Below, one piece after another: positions 49,819 through 58,175 of a DNA stretch of 64,000 nt; position 1 is the stretch's first letter, and every line of letters starts with the position of its first letter. Below the pieces are notes generated by a model. It did not search any database, was not told the DNA's origin, and saw only the letters and a program-made list of their open reading frames with translations. A program made the translations under genes and the position numbers. This DNA is from Streptomyces angustmyceticus (GTDB taxonomy: Bacteria; Actinomycetota; Actinomycetes; Streptomycetales; Streptomycetaceae). The DNA lies in NCBI RefSeq assembly GCF_019933235.1, contig NZ_CP082945.1:2976001-3040000 (forward strand). The letters are read 5' to 3'.

Positions 49819-52800
49819 ATGCCGGGCTCACTGGCTGTGCTGCGCGACGGCCACCGGGCGGAAGCGGAAGCGCTGTTGACCAGGGCCGTCGAGGAGGAGG
49901 TGCGGCGCTCGGGCGGGCGGCTCGACGGAGAGGCGCTGCTCGGCCGTGCGCGGGCGGCGCTGGAGGAACTGGCGGGCAGCGCCGCCGAGGAGTACGGCGC
50001 GTACGTCCGTGCGCTGGACGAGGCCGCCGACGACCGGCCGTCGTTGTCCCGGCGGCTGCCGCGCAAGGAGCTGGGCACCCCCGCGGTGGCGACGGCCGTG
50101 GCGGCGGTGGCGGCGTTCGGCGTGGACCTCGCGTACGGCACGGGCGCGGGACCGGCGCTGGGTGCGGGGGCCGCCGTGGTGGTGGCGGGCGCGGCGGCCA
50201 CGGTCCTGAAGCTGACCGCGGGGCACTGGCCGGCGGCGCACCGGGAGGCCGGGATGCGCGGCCGGCCCGGTGGCGCGCAGCAGTTGCGGCTGCAGTGGCT
50301 GACGGCGCTGGAGGTGCGCGGCATCCGCCCGTTCCTGGACCAGCAGCGGATGCTGACCGCGGCGGCCCGCGGGAGCGGCGCGGCGGCCAAGCCCGCCGCC
50401 AGGAGCGGCCGCGGACCGCAGTTGCGCGGCGCGGACCGCAGCGCGGCGGCCCGGCAGCGGTCCCTGCTGGAGCACTCCTTCTCCCAACTTCCGCAGCCGG
50501 AGGGCACGTTCGCCGGGCGCCGGTCGGAGCTGGCACAGATCGCGCAGTGGGTGCACGCGGCCCGCGCGAGCACGGAGACCAAGCCGACGGTGGTGGTGCT
50601 CCACGGCGAGCCGGGCTCGGGGCGTACGTCGCTGGCGGTGCGGGCCACCCATCAGCTGCGCGACCAGTTCCGCGGTGCGTGCGTGGTGGATCTGCGCAGT
50701 GACACCCCCGGCGAGGTGCCGTTGCCGACCCGGGACGCGCTGCTGCATCTGCTCAACCGGCTGGGCGCACCACGCGAGCAGCTGCTGTTCCGCGAGCGGC
50801 CCTCGCAAGAGCAGCACGTCAAGCGGCTCACCGACCTCTACCACCAGCATCTGGCGGGCCTTCCGGTGACGGTGCTGCTGGACGACGCCGCGGACCCGGA
50901 GCAGGTGCGCACCCTGGTGCCGGAGCGGTCCGACAGCCTGGTGCTGGTCACTTCCCGTACGCCGCTGGAGCTGCCCGAGGACGTCGACGCCTGGGTGCAC
51001 CAGCTGCCGGTGGGCCCGCTGGACGCCGCGGGCACCGAGGAGCTGCTGCGCGCCTCCGCGGCGGGCGGCAGCGAGGCCCCGGCCGGGACGGGCCCGTACG
51101 ACGCGCGGGCCCTCGACGAGATCTCCGGGCTGTGCGCGGGCCTGCCCCTGGCGCTGCGGGTGGCGGGCTCCGCGCTCGGCTCGCGCACCGCCACCGCGCT
51201 GGCCGCGGACCTGGCGGCGCGCGGCGAGGCGTCACCGGTGGAGCGTGCCCTGTGGCTGCGCTACGCCGACCAGTCGGAAACCGCCCGGCGGCTGCTGCGC
51301 CGGCTGGCGCTGGTGGGCCGGGCGAGCCTGGGGGCGGCGGCCTCGGCGGCGCTCCTGGGCGTCGAGCAGGCGGAGGCGGAGCGGGAGCTGACGACGCTGA
51401 CCCGGGCGGGGCTGATCGAGCACGTCCGCGGCCGGCGCTACCGTCTGCACGCCCTGGTGCACCGCTTCGCGCACGACCGGCTGATGGACGAGGAGGAGCC
51501 GGCCGAGCGCGGCGCGGCCCAGGAACGCCTGATCCGCGGCTACGCGGAGCTGGCCGACTCGGTCATCCGGCTGGTCGACGGCCGGACGTCCACCCGCGCC
51601 GACCGCTTCGGGTCGCACGGTTTCACCTCCCTGGACGCGGCCCTGCAGTGGCTGGACGATGAGACCAGCTTCATCACCGCCGCGCTGCGCCACGCCGACC
51701 AGGGCGTGGACCAGGCCGCGGTCTCCCATCTGCTGGGCGCGCTGGCCGACTACTGCCTGCTGCGCGGCGACCTCTACCGCCTCGGCGAGCTGAGCGAGCT
51801 GACCCGGGCCGTGGGGCAGGGGCTGCTGGTGCGCTCGGTCCAGTGGCGCACGGGTGTGGCGGCCCGGCAGCTGGGCGAGCTGGACAAGGCGCGGACCACC
51901 CTGTCGTCGGTGGTCGACCTGTACTTCGAGGCGCAGCATCCGGCGGGCGCCGCCCGCGCGCTGCGCGACCTGGGCATCACGCTCCAGCAGCAGGGCAACC
52001 TCACGGAGGCCGCGGCCAAGCTGCGGGAGGCGCTGGAGCTGCAGTCCGGCGCGGACATGCACGGCGACCGGGCCTGGACGCTGCACGCCCTGGCGGCGGT
52101 GGAGCGGGACCGCGCGCAGCTCGCCGACGCCCTCGCCATGCTGCGGGAGGCGCTGGAGCTGCACGAGGAGAGCGAGAGCATCCACGGCCAGGCGTGGGCG
52201 CACTTCCAGCTCGGCCAGCTGCATCTGCGCCGGGGCGATGTGCCGGCCGCGGAGAGCGCGCTGCACGCGGCGATGGGGCTCTACGGCCGTACGCACGACG
52301 AGCGCGGCGAGGCGTGGGCGATGACGCAGCTGGCGCGGGCCCGGCTGGTGGACGGCGACCCGGGCCCCGCGGTGGACCAGCTCCGCCAGGCCCTGCCGCT
52401 GCACCACCAGCACGAGGACGCGCGCGGCGAGGCGTGGACGATGTACTACCTGGGCCAGGCGCTGGAGGAGCGCGGCGAGCAGGACGCGGCGCTGCGGCAG
52501 CTGGAGCGGTCGCGGACGATGTTCAGCCGGATGCAGGACGGCTACGGCCTGGCGTGCGCCCGCCACCACTCGGGGCGGGTCACCCGTGATCTGCGGGCGG
52601 AGCAGACCGGTTCGCTGCGCAACAGCGGCTTCGCCCGGCAGCTGCTGCAGGACGCCCGCAAGGACTTCCAGCGGATAGGGGTGCCGCACGGGGAGGCGTG
52701 GTCCTGCCTGGAGCTGCTGATCATCGACGCCGGCAACGGCAAGGCGGCGCAGGCGCTGGAGTTCGCCGACGAGGCGGCGCGCCTCTTCGCCGGCTACGGC

Positions 52801-53097
52801 GACCGGCGCGGCGAGGACTGGGCGCGGTTCCTGCGCTGCACGCTGCTGCCGCTGGCCTCGCCGGGCGGCAGCGTGGTGGGCGCGGCCGTCGCCCAGGAGG
52901 AGCTGGCACAGCTGATCCGCGAGAAGCATCCGACCCGCGATTCCCAGCTGGAGGACTGCGCGGAGGCGTTCGCCCTGCTGCTGGAGCGCGGGGTGGAGCC
53001 GGAGACGGGCTGGCAGGCATGGCGGCTCGGCATGGTGCCCAACCGCCATGCACGCGAGGTCATGGGCGTGCGGATCGCCCCGGCCGGCACGGAGTGA
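49819..53097 (+). CDS. STAND-type NB-ARC ATPase with tetratricopeptide repeats
   Basis: A 1092-aa signal-transduction ATPase. Residues 1-75 are helical; 90-135 are Ala/Gly-rich and hydrophobic, perhaps a membrane hairpin. The nucleotide-binding domain starts near 250 with the P-loop LHGEPGSGRTSLA, followed by VTVLLDDAADPEQV (Walker B) and SLVLVTSRTPLELP. A winged-helix-like part follows, then about eight TPR-type repeats (750-1000; for example ALRDLGITLQQQGNLTEAAA) that should bind a partner. No catalytic effector domain is visible. The ATG at 49819 was chosen for its GGAGGGGG site; ATG 49732 is in frame but lacks one. Just upstream are three copies of ctgctggaa. It is the first conserved gene right of the island. 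Confidence 0.85.
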   Translation: MPGSLAVLRDGHRAEAEALLTRAVEEEVRRSGGRLDGEALLGRARAALEELAGSAAEEYGAYVRALDEAADDRPSLSRRLPRKELGTPAVATAVAAVAAFGVDLAYGTGAGPALGAGAAVVVAGAAATVLKLTAGHWPAAHREAGMRGRPGGAQQLRLQWLTALEVRGIRPFLDQQRMLTAAARGSGAAAKPAARSGRGPQLRGADRSAAARQRSLLEHSFSQLPQPEGTFAGRRSELAQIAQWVHAARASTETKPTVVVLHGEPGSGRTSLAVRATHQLRDQFRGACVVDLRSDTPGEVPLPTRDALLHLLNRLGAPREQLLFRERPSQEQHVKRLTDLYHQHLAGLPVTVLLDDAADPEQVRTLVPERSDSLVLVTSRTPLELPEDVDAWVHQLPVGPLDAAGTEELLRASAAGGSEAPAGTGPYDARALDEISGLCAGLPLALRVAGSALGSRTATALAADLAARGEASPVERALWLRYADQSETARRLLRRLALVGRASLGAAASAALLGVEQAEAERELTTLTRAGLIEHVRGRRYRLHALVHRFAHDRLMDEEEPAERGAAQERLIRGYAELADSVIRLVDGRTSTRADRFGSHGFTSLDAALQWLDDETSFITAALRHADQGVDQAAVSHLLGALADYCLLRGDLYRLGELSELTRAVGQGLLVRSVQWRTGVAARQLGELDKARTTLSSVVDLYFEAQHPAGAARALRDLGITLQQQGNLTEAAAKLREALELQSGADMHGDRAWTLHALAAVERDRAQLADALAMLREALELHEESESIHGQAWAHFQLGQLHLRRGDVPAAESALHAAMGLYGRTHDERGEAWAMTQLARARLVDGDPGPAVDQLRQALPLHHQHEDARGEAWTMYYLGQALEERGEQDAALRQLERSRTMFSRMQDGYGLACARHHSGRVTRDLRAEQTGSLRNSGFARQLLQDARKDFQRIGVPHGEAWSCLELLIIDAGNGKAAQALEFADEAARLFAGYGDRRGEDWARFLRCTLLPLASPGGSVVGAAVAQEELAQLIREKHPTRDSQLEDCAEAFALLLERGVEPETGWQAWRLGMVPNRHAREVMGVRIAPAGTE

Positions 53098-53249
53098 CGA
53101 TCGGGCCCGGCTCGCCGGCCGCTCGGGCCGACGAGCCGCCGGGCCGGTCAGCCGGCCGTGTCCATCGGCCGGCCGTCGACCGCCACCCGGTCCGAGGGGA
53201 CCGGCCGGACCTGCCCGCGGCCGGTCCTCAGGCGCTCCTCAGCCGTGGG

Positions 53250-53501
53250 TCAGCTGGTCTTCGGCTCGGGCGCCTTCGCGGAGGCGGCGGCGGTGCTGCC
53301 CGCGTCGCCGTCCTCCGGCTGCTCCTCGAAGTCCACCTTCTTCATCTGCTTGTTCATGGACTTCATCAGCAGCCACACGGCGCCGCCGATGACCGCGAAG
53401 ACGATGAAGCCGAGGACGCCGGGGGTCACCTTGTCCTTGTCGAAGCTGTCGGCAAGGGTGACGAAGTGCGTCAGGGCGAGGGTGCTGGTCGCGCTCATCA
53501 T
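53250..53501 (-). CDS. Small single-pass membrane protein
   Basis: An 83-aa protein with one transmembrane helix (GVLGFIVFAVIGGAVWLLM, about residues 28-46), then a basic segment (KSMNKQMKKV) and an acidic, Ala/Pro-rich cytoplasmic tail. The N-terminus is outside by the positive-inside rule. Two adjacent ATG codons make the start ambiguous by one residue. It follows mca by four bases on the same strand, so the two are likely one transcript. It resembles small conserved actinobacterial membrane proteins of unknown function. The 152 bases beyond its stop, towards the TPR gene, are GC-rich and featureless. Confidence 0.8.
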   Translation of the reverse strand: MMSATSTLALTHFVTLADSFDKDKVTPGVLGFIVFAVIGGAVWLLMKSMNKQMKKVDFEEQPEDGDAGSTAAASAKAPEPKTS

Positions 53502-53505
53502 GGGC

Positions 53506-54378
53506 TCAATTGTTGCGGATGCCCGCGAAGAGGTCGTCCTCGGGGAGGGAAGTGTCCACGCGCGACTTCGCGAGCTCGTACTCCTCCGTCGGCCAGACCT
53601 CGCGCTGGAGGTCCATCGGCACCCGGAACCAGCCGCCGTCGGGGTCGATCTGGGTGGCGTGGGCGATCAGCGCCTTGTCGCGGATCTCGAAGAAGTCGGC
53701 GCACGGCACGTACGTGGTCAGCGTGCGCTCCCGCCGCTCGAACTGCTTCCAGCGCTCCAGCCACTCGCCGTAGGGCGACTCCATGCCGCGCTCCAGCAGC
53801 GCCTCGTGCAGCGCGACGGTGCGCGGCCGGTTGAAGCCCTGGTTGTAGTAGAGCTTCTGGGGCTGCCAAGGCTCGCCGGCCTCCGGGTACTTCTCCGGGT
53901 CGCCGGCCGCTTCGAAGGCCACCATCGTGATCTTGTGGGTCATGATGTGGTCCGGGTGCGGATAGCCGCCGTTCTCGTCGTAGGTCGTGATGACCTGCGG
54001 CTTGAAGTCGCGGATCAGCTTGACCAGCCGTCCGGCCGCCTCGTCGACGTCCTGCAGCGCGAAGCAGCCGTCGGGCAGCGGCGGCAGCGGGTCGCCCTCG
54101 GGCAGCCCGGAGTCGACGAAGCCGAGCCACTCCTGCCTGACGCCCAGGATCTCCCGGGCCTCGTCCATCTCCTTCTTCCGCACCTCGTGGATGTGCTCCT
54201 CGATGTACGGGTCTCCCTGGAGCTTGGGGTTGAGGATGGAACCTCGCTCACCGCCTGTGCAGGTGGCGACCAGCACGTCCACCCCCTCGGACACGTACTT
54301 GGCCATGGTGGCCGCACCCTTGCTCGACTCGTCGTCGGGGTGGGCGTGGACCGCCATCAATCGCAGCTGCTCAGTCAA
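53506..54378 (-). CDS. mca: Mycothiol S-conjugate amidase
   Basis: A 290-aa zinc amidase that cleaves mycothiol S-conjugates of toxins and antibiotics to a mercapturic acid, which is exported, and GlcN-Ins, which is recycled. The LmbE/PIG-L zinc motifs are intact: MAVHAHPDDESSKGAAT near the N-terminus and YPHPDHIMTHK in the middle. The sequence agrees closely with the actinobacterial Mca proteins, including the LPEDDLFAGIR ending. Translation starts at TTG 54378 behind GAGGAT, giving the usual MTEQLRLMAVH; Met8 is an alternative. It is divergent from the DUF4307 gene. Its presence marks the host as an actinomycete making mycothiol. Confidence 0.96.
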   Translation of the reverse strand: MTEQLRLMAVHAHPDDESSKGAATMAKYVSEGVDVLVATCTGGERGSILNPKLQGDPYIEEHIHEVRKKEMDEAREILGVRQEWLGFVDSGLPEGDPLPPLPDGCFALQDVDEAAGRLVKLIRDFKPQVITTYDENGGYPHPDHIMTHKITMVAFEAAGDPEKYPEAGEPWQPQKLYYNQGFNRPRTVALHEALLERGMESPYGEWLERWKQFERRERTLTTYVPCADFFEIRDKALIAHATQIDPDGGWFRVPMDLQREVWPTEEYELAKSRVDTSLPEDDLFAGIRNN

Positions 54379-54509
54379 GACTCGATCCTCAGTGAAGGGC
54401 CGGAGAAGATGCCTCCTATAGTGACCGAAGCGAGGGGGCGCTGTATTCCCTGGGGCGGGGACCCCCCGGGGGTTCGCAGCTCAGGTCCCGGTACCCAGGA
54501 GGATGGATC

Positions 54510-54920
54510 ATGACCGCGGTGCGCGAGGGGCTCCCCGACGGACGCTACGGCCGCTCCGCGGACCAGCGCGCGGACCGCAAGCTCAAGATCATCGGCGCGG
54601 TGCTCGGCGCCGCCCTGCTGGGCGTCATCGGCTGGTCCGGCATCTCGTACATCTCGGGGCAGGAGCTCAGTGCCCGGGTGATCGCCTGGGACGCGGTCTC
54701 CGATCACGCGGTCAAGGTCCACCTCGAAGTGGTCAAGGACGCGGACGACAAGGGCGTGTGCACGCTGCGCTCACAGGCCGAGGACGGTTCCGAGGTCGGC
54801 CGCAAGGACGTCACCGTCGACCAGCGCTCGGGCCAGGTGGACACCGAGGTCACCCTGCGGACGACGAAGCGGGCCACCAATGCCGTCCTCGTCGGCTGCC
54901 GGGCCTCGGGCAACGGCTGA
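54510..54920 (+). CDS. DUF4307 membrane-anchored protein
   Basis: A 136-aa protein with a hydrophilic N-terminus (REGLPDGRYG), one transmembrane helix (IIGAVLGAALLGVIGWSG, about residues 30-48) and an extracytoplasmic beta-rich domain of about 85 residues (ARVIAWDAVSDHAVKVHLEV, CTLRSQ, LVGCRASG). This is the actinobacterial DUF4307 family, which commonly lies beside mca; function is unknown. ATG 54510 follows AGGAGG at a good distance. The two Cys in the outer domain could form a disulfide. Confidence 0.88.
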   Translation: MTAVREGLPDGRYGRSADQRADRKLKIIGAVLGAALLGVIGWSGISYISGQELSARVIAWDAVSDHAVKVHLEVVKDADDKGVCTLRSQAEDGSEVGRKDVTVDQRSGQVDTEVTLRTTKRATNAVLVGCRASGNG

Positions 54921-55221
54921 CCTGCGCGTTCGGCGCGGGGCGGCGCCGGCGCACCGCCGCGGACCGCCCCCGTGCGGCCCGTACCGCGCCCGGCTCGCCC
55001 TCCGCACCGCCCGCACCACCGCGCGCCAGGGCACCGCTCACCGGCGGGGCGTGTCGTGACCGCCTCTGATCAGCGATGATGCGGTGCTGTGCGGCCGCTG
55101 TGAATTTCCTCTTCCCCGTTTTGTGCCGGAATTGTTAGGCTCGTGGTTTCGCCCACCTGTGAAGGCGCAAACCTTCCTGGTAGGGCGTTTGATTTATCCC
55201 CAGTACCGACGAGGAGCACCT
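54921..55221. other. Intergenic region before greA
   Basis: About 300 bases. The first 130 are very GC-rich without clear elements; the part from roughly 55090 is AT-richer (ttttgtgcc, gttaggctcg, gtttgatttatcc) and should contain the greA promoter and leader. No gene is supported. Confidence 0.5.
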
Positions 55222-55719
55222 GTGACCCAGACCAGCGAAAACGTCACCTGGCTTACCCAGGAGGCGTATGACCAGCTCAAGGCAGAGCTGGAGCACCTGT
55301 CTGGTCCCGCACGCGCCGAGATCACCGAGAAGATCGCGGCGGCCCGCGAGGAAGGTGACCTGAAGGAGAACGCCGGGTACCACGCGGCCAAGGAAGAGCA
55401 GGGCAAGCAGGAACTGCGTGTCCGCCAGCTCACCCAGCTGCTGCAGACGGCCAAGGTCGGCGAAGCGCCTGCCGCCACCGGCGTCGTCGCACCCGGCATG
55501 GTCGTCACCATCGCGTTCGACGGGGACCCGGACGACACGCTGACGTTCCTCCTGGCGTCCCGGGAGTACGCGAGCTCGGACATCGAGACCTACTCCCCCC
55601 AGTCGCCGCTGGGCACCGGCGTGAACGGCAAGAAGGTCGGCGCCGAGGCGGAGTACGAGCTCCCCAACGGCAAGAAGGCGGCCGTGAAGATCCTCGACGC
55701 GAAGCCGTACACCGGCTGA
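55222..55719 (+). CDS. greA: Transcription elongation factor GreA
   Basis: A 165-aa GreA. The N-terminal coiled-coil (about residues 10-80) contains the acidic tip motif EEGDLKENAGYHAAKEEQ, which enters the RNA polymerase secondary channel and stimulates cleavage of backtracked transcripts. The C-terminal FKBP-like domain ends SPLGTGVNGKK...EYELPNGKKAAVKIL. GTG 55222 was chosen: it follows GAGGAG and gives the normal length, while the frame is open further upstream. A strong hairpin follows the stop. Confidence 0.97.
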   Translation: MTQTSENVTWLTQEAYDQLKAELEHLSGPARAEITEKIAAAREEGDLKENAGYHAAKEEQGKQELRVRQLTQLLQTAKVGEAPAATGVVAPGMVVTIAFDGDPDDTLTFLLASREYASSDIETYSPQSPLGTGVNGKKVGAEAEYELPNGKKAAVKILDAKPYTG

Positions 55720-55742
55720 CTCCCGAGGCACCCCAGCACGGC

Positions 55743-55777
55743 GAAGCGGCCCGGAGCACGATGCTCCGGGCCGCTTC
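55743..55777 (+). terminator. Terminator of greA
   Basis: A perfect 16-bp inverted repeat (55743-55758 with 55762-55777) with a three-base loop, about 23 bases after the greA stop. It is followed by only a short T-containing segment (ccttgtc). Confidence 0.85.
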
Positions 55778-55884
55778 CCTTGTCCGCGGCGTTGTCGGCG
55801 GGGTCCTGCGGCGTCCGGCGAGCGGCGCCCCGGGAGCTTCACCGGGGCGGACCCCCTCGGGCCCGCCCCGGGCCGCCCGCCTCC

Positions 55885-56763
55885 TCAGGCCGTGGCCGAC
55901 CGGTACTTGCGGACCGCCAGCGTCCGGAAGACCGCGATGATCAGGACGGACCAGATCGCCGAGGCCAGCACCGGATGCTCCATCGGCCAGGCCCCGGTCA
56001 CCGACTTGGGCATCGTGCCGATGGTGTTGCCGAACAGCTGCCGGGCCGCGGCCACCGTCGCGCTGAACGGGTTCCACTCCGCGACGTGCTGCAGGAACGT
56101 CGGCATGCCGTTGACCGGGACGAACGCGTTCGAGATGAAGGTCAGCGGGAAGAGCCAGATCAGCCCGCCGGAGGTGGCCGCCTCGGGCGTCCGCACCGTC
56201 AGCCCGATGAGCGCGCCGATCCAGGAGAAGGCGTAGCCCAGCAGGAGCAGCAGCGCGAACCCGGCCAGCACCTCGACGAGGCTCTCGTGCGCCCGCCAGC
56301 CGATCAGCAGCGCGACGACCGCCAGCACCACCAGCGTCAGCGCCGTCTGCACGAGGTCGGCGAGGGTGCGGCCGGTGAGCACCGCCCCGCGGGACATCGG
56401 CAGCGACCGGAACCGGTCGATGAGGCCCTTGTGCATGTCGTCGGCGATCCCCGCGCCGGCGCCCGCCGTGGCGAAGGTGACGGTCTGCGCGAAGATCCCG
56501 GCCATCAGGAACTCGCGGTACGCCTGGGCGTCGCCCACCGGGGCGCCGGGGACGTTGATGGAGCCGCCGAAGACGTAGGTGAACAGCACCACGAACATGA
56601 TCGGCTGAATGAGCCCGAAGATCACCACTTCGGGGATCCGGAGCATCCTGATCAGATTGCGCTTCGCCACGACCAGGGAGTCGCGTACGGATCTGCTCAG
56701 CGTGCCGCGGGACGGCGGCGTACGGAGCGGGGCGTTGCCGGCCGTTTCGGTCACCGTGGTCAC
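55885..56763 (-). CDS. ABC-2 type exporter permease (DrrB-like)
   Basis: A 292-aa permease with six membrane helices after a cytoplasmic N-terminus of about 45 residues. The ABC-2 family signatures are visible: EVVIFGLIQPIMFVVLF, the GIADDMHKGLIDRFRSLPMSR coupling segment and LIWLFPLTFISNAFVP. It pairs with the ATPase encoded just upstream (ATGA overlap) and resembles DrrB of the daunorubicin exporter. Such pairs export lipophilic drugs or lipids; the substrate is unknown and nothing ties it to the NRPS island. Confidence 0.92.
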   Translation of the reverse strand: MTTVTETAGNAPLRTPPSRGTLSRSVRDSLVVAKRNLIRMLRIPEVVIFGLIQPIMFVVLFTYVFGGSINVPGAPVGDAQAYREFLMAGIFAQTVTFATAGAGAGIADDMHKGLIDRFRSLPMSRGAVLTGRTLADLVQTALTLVVLAVVALLIGWRAHESLVEVLAGFALLLLLGYAFSWIGALIGLTVRTPEAATSGGLIWLFPLTFISNAFVPVNGMPTFLQHVAEWNPFSATVAAARQLFGNTIGTMPKSVTGAWPMEHPVLASAIWSVLIIAVFRTLAVRKYRSATA

Positions 56764-57854
56764 TTCACGCCCTCCTTGTCGGCCGTCGCGCCGGCGTCCG
56801 CGCCGACCGCGTCGGCCACCGCCCCCGGCCCGCCCGGACCCGTGGTCCCGGCGCCCCTGGCGCCCTTCTTCTGCCGCCCGACGGCGCCCTTGCCGCCCGT
56901 GCCGTTCTCCTCCGCCTCCGCGGCGTGCCCGGTCAGCGAGATGAACACATCGTCGAGGGTCGGGCGGCGCAGCCCGATGTCGTCGATCTCCACCCCGCGC
57001 GCGTCCAGTTCGCGGATGACCTCGGCGAGCAGCTTGGCGCCGCCCGACACGGGGACCGTGAGCTTGCGGGTGTGCGGTTCGACGGTGCCCTCGCCCTTGC
57101 CGAAGCCGCGCAGGACCTCGTCGGCGACGGTGAGGTGCTCGGCGGCGTGCACCACGACCTCGACGCGCTCCCCGCCGGTGCGGGCCTTGAGCTGGTCGGA
57201 GGTGCCGCGGGCGATGACCTTGCCGTGGTCGACGACGCAGATGTCGTGCGCCAGGCGGTCGGCCTCCTCCAGGTACTGCGTGGTGAGCAGCAGGGTCGTG
57301 CCGCCCGCGACCAGTTCCTGGATGACGTCCCAGAGGGCTTGGCGGTTACGGGGGTCCAGGCCGGTGGTCGGCTCGTCCATGAACATCACGGGCGGGCTGA
57401 CGACCAGTGCGGCCGCCAGGTCGAGACGGCGGCGCATACCGCCGGAGTAGGTCTTGGCGGGGCGGTCGGCCGCGTCGCCGAGGTGGAAGCGCTCCAGGAG
57501 TTCGGCGGCCCGCCGCTTCGCGTCGCGGCCGCTCATCTGGTAGAGCTGGCCGACCATCGTCAGGTTCTCGCGGCCGGTCAAGTACTCGTCCACGGCGGCG
57601 AATTGGCCGGACAGACCTATCGAGCGCCGGACCTTGTCGGGTTGCGCGAGGACGTCGATCCCGGCGACCCGCGCCGTCCCGCGGTCGGGCTGGAGCAGGG
57701 TCGTGAGGACGCGTACCGCGGTGGTCTTGCCGGCACCGTTGGGGCCGAGCATTCCGAGGACGGTTCCTTTGGGAACGTCGAGGTCGACGCCGTCCAGTGC
57801 CCTCACGTCGCCGAACGTCTTCACCAGACCTTCGGCGTAAATGGCGCCTGGCAT
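56760..57854 (-). CDS. ABC exporter ATPase (DrrA-like)
   Basis: A 364-aa ATPase. Walker A is GPNGAGKTT (about residues 39-47), the Q-loop region is SGQFAAVDEYLTGRENL, the signature is YSGGMRRRLDLA, and Walker B is VMFMDEPTTGLDP, followed by an H-loop in LLLTTQYLEEADRL. The DrrA-type C-terminal domain ends near residue 315 (RRPTLDDVFISLTG). The last 50 residues are Gly/Ala-rich, low complexity and probably disordered. ATG 57854 gives the normal N-terminus MPGAIYAEGLVKTFG. Together with the overlapping permease gene it forms a two-gene operon. Confidence 0.94.
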   Translation of the reverse strand: MPGAIYAEGLVKTFGDVRALDGVDLDVPKGTVLGMLGPNGAGKTTAVRVLTTLLQPDRGTARVAGIDVLAQPDKVRRSIGLSGQFAAVDEYLTGRENLTMVGQLYQMSGRDAKRRAAELLERFHLGDAADRPAKTYSGGMRRRLDLAAALVVSPPVMFMDEPTTGLDPRNRQALWDVIQELVAGGTTLLLTTQYLEEADRLAHDICVVDHGKVIARGTSDQLKARTGGERVEVVVHAAEHLTVADEVLRGFGKGEGTVEPHTRKLTVPVSGGAKLLAEVIRELDARGVEIDDIGLRRPTLDDVFISLTGHAAEAEENGTGGKGAVGRQKKGARGAGTTGPGGPGAVADAVGADAGATADKEGVK

Positions 57855-57910
57855 GTGGGTACTCCCATGGCTTGGGTGAAGTTCCAGGTCGAATATTACG
57901 AGTGGCGACC

Positions 57911-58005
57911 TATGCCTGCTCTGCGGCATATGTCCGCAACGGAGCGCCACGACTCCCCGGCCCCCCGTAACCACGATGCTAGGCCCAAACGCGATACATC
58001 GCGAT
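57911..58005. promoter_or_regulatory. Operator-like inverted repeats upstream of the ABC operon
   Basis: The 321-base spacer between the ABC operon and ilvA holds no gene. It contains the inverted repeat tatgcc-N8-ggcata at 57911-57930 and, at 57991-58007, two copies of gcgatac around the palindrome atcgcgat. Similar atcgcgat palindromes occur in front of drug-exporter operons controlled by PadR/TetR-type repressors. No regulator gene is adjacent, so the assignment is tentative. Confidence 0.35.
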
Positions 58006-58175
58006 ACGAATTTCGATTTTCCGCGCACGCGGGGCAGGGGAACGCGCGTTCGTCGACGCGTGTGGGGAGGGCGCCACGCTATACCCGCGACGCCCCCGCG
58101 ACCCATCCCTTTTATGGCAGTCCCTCGTACGGGATCCCCGTACGGCGGCCGCCCCCTCGGTCGTACCCGGCGCGC

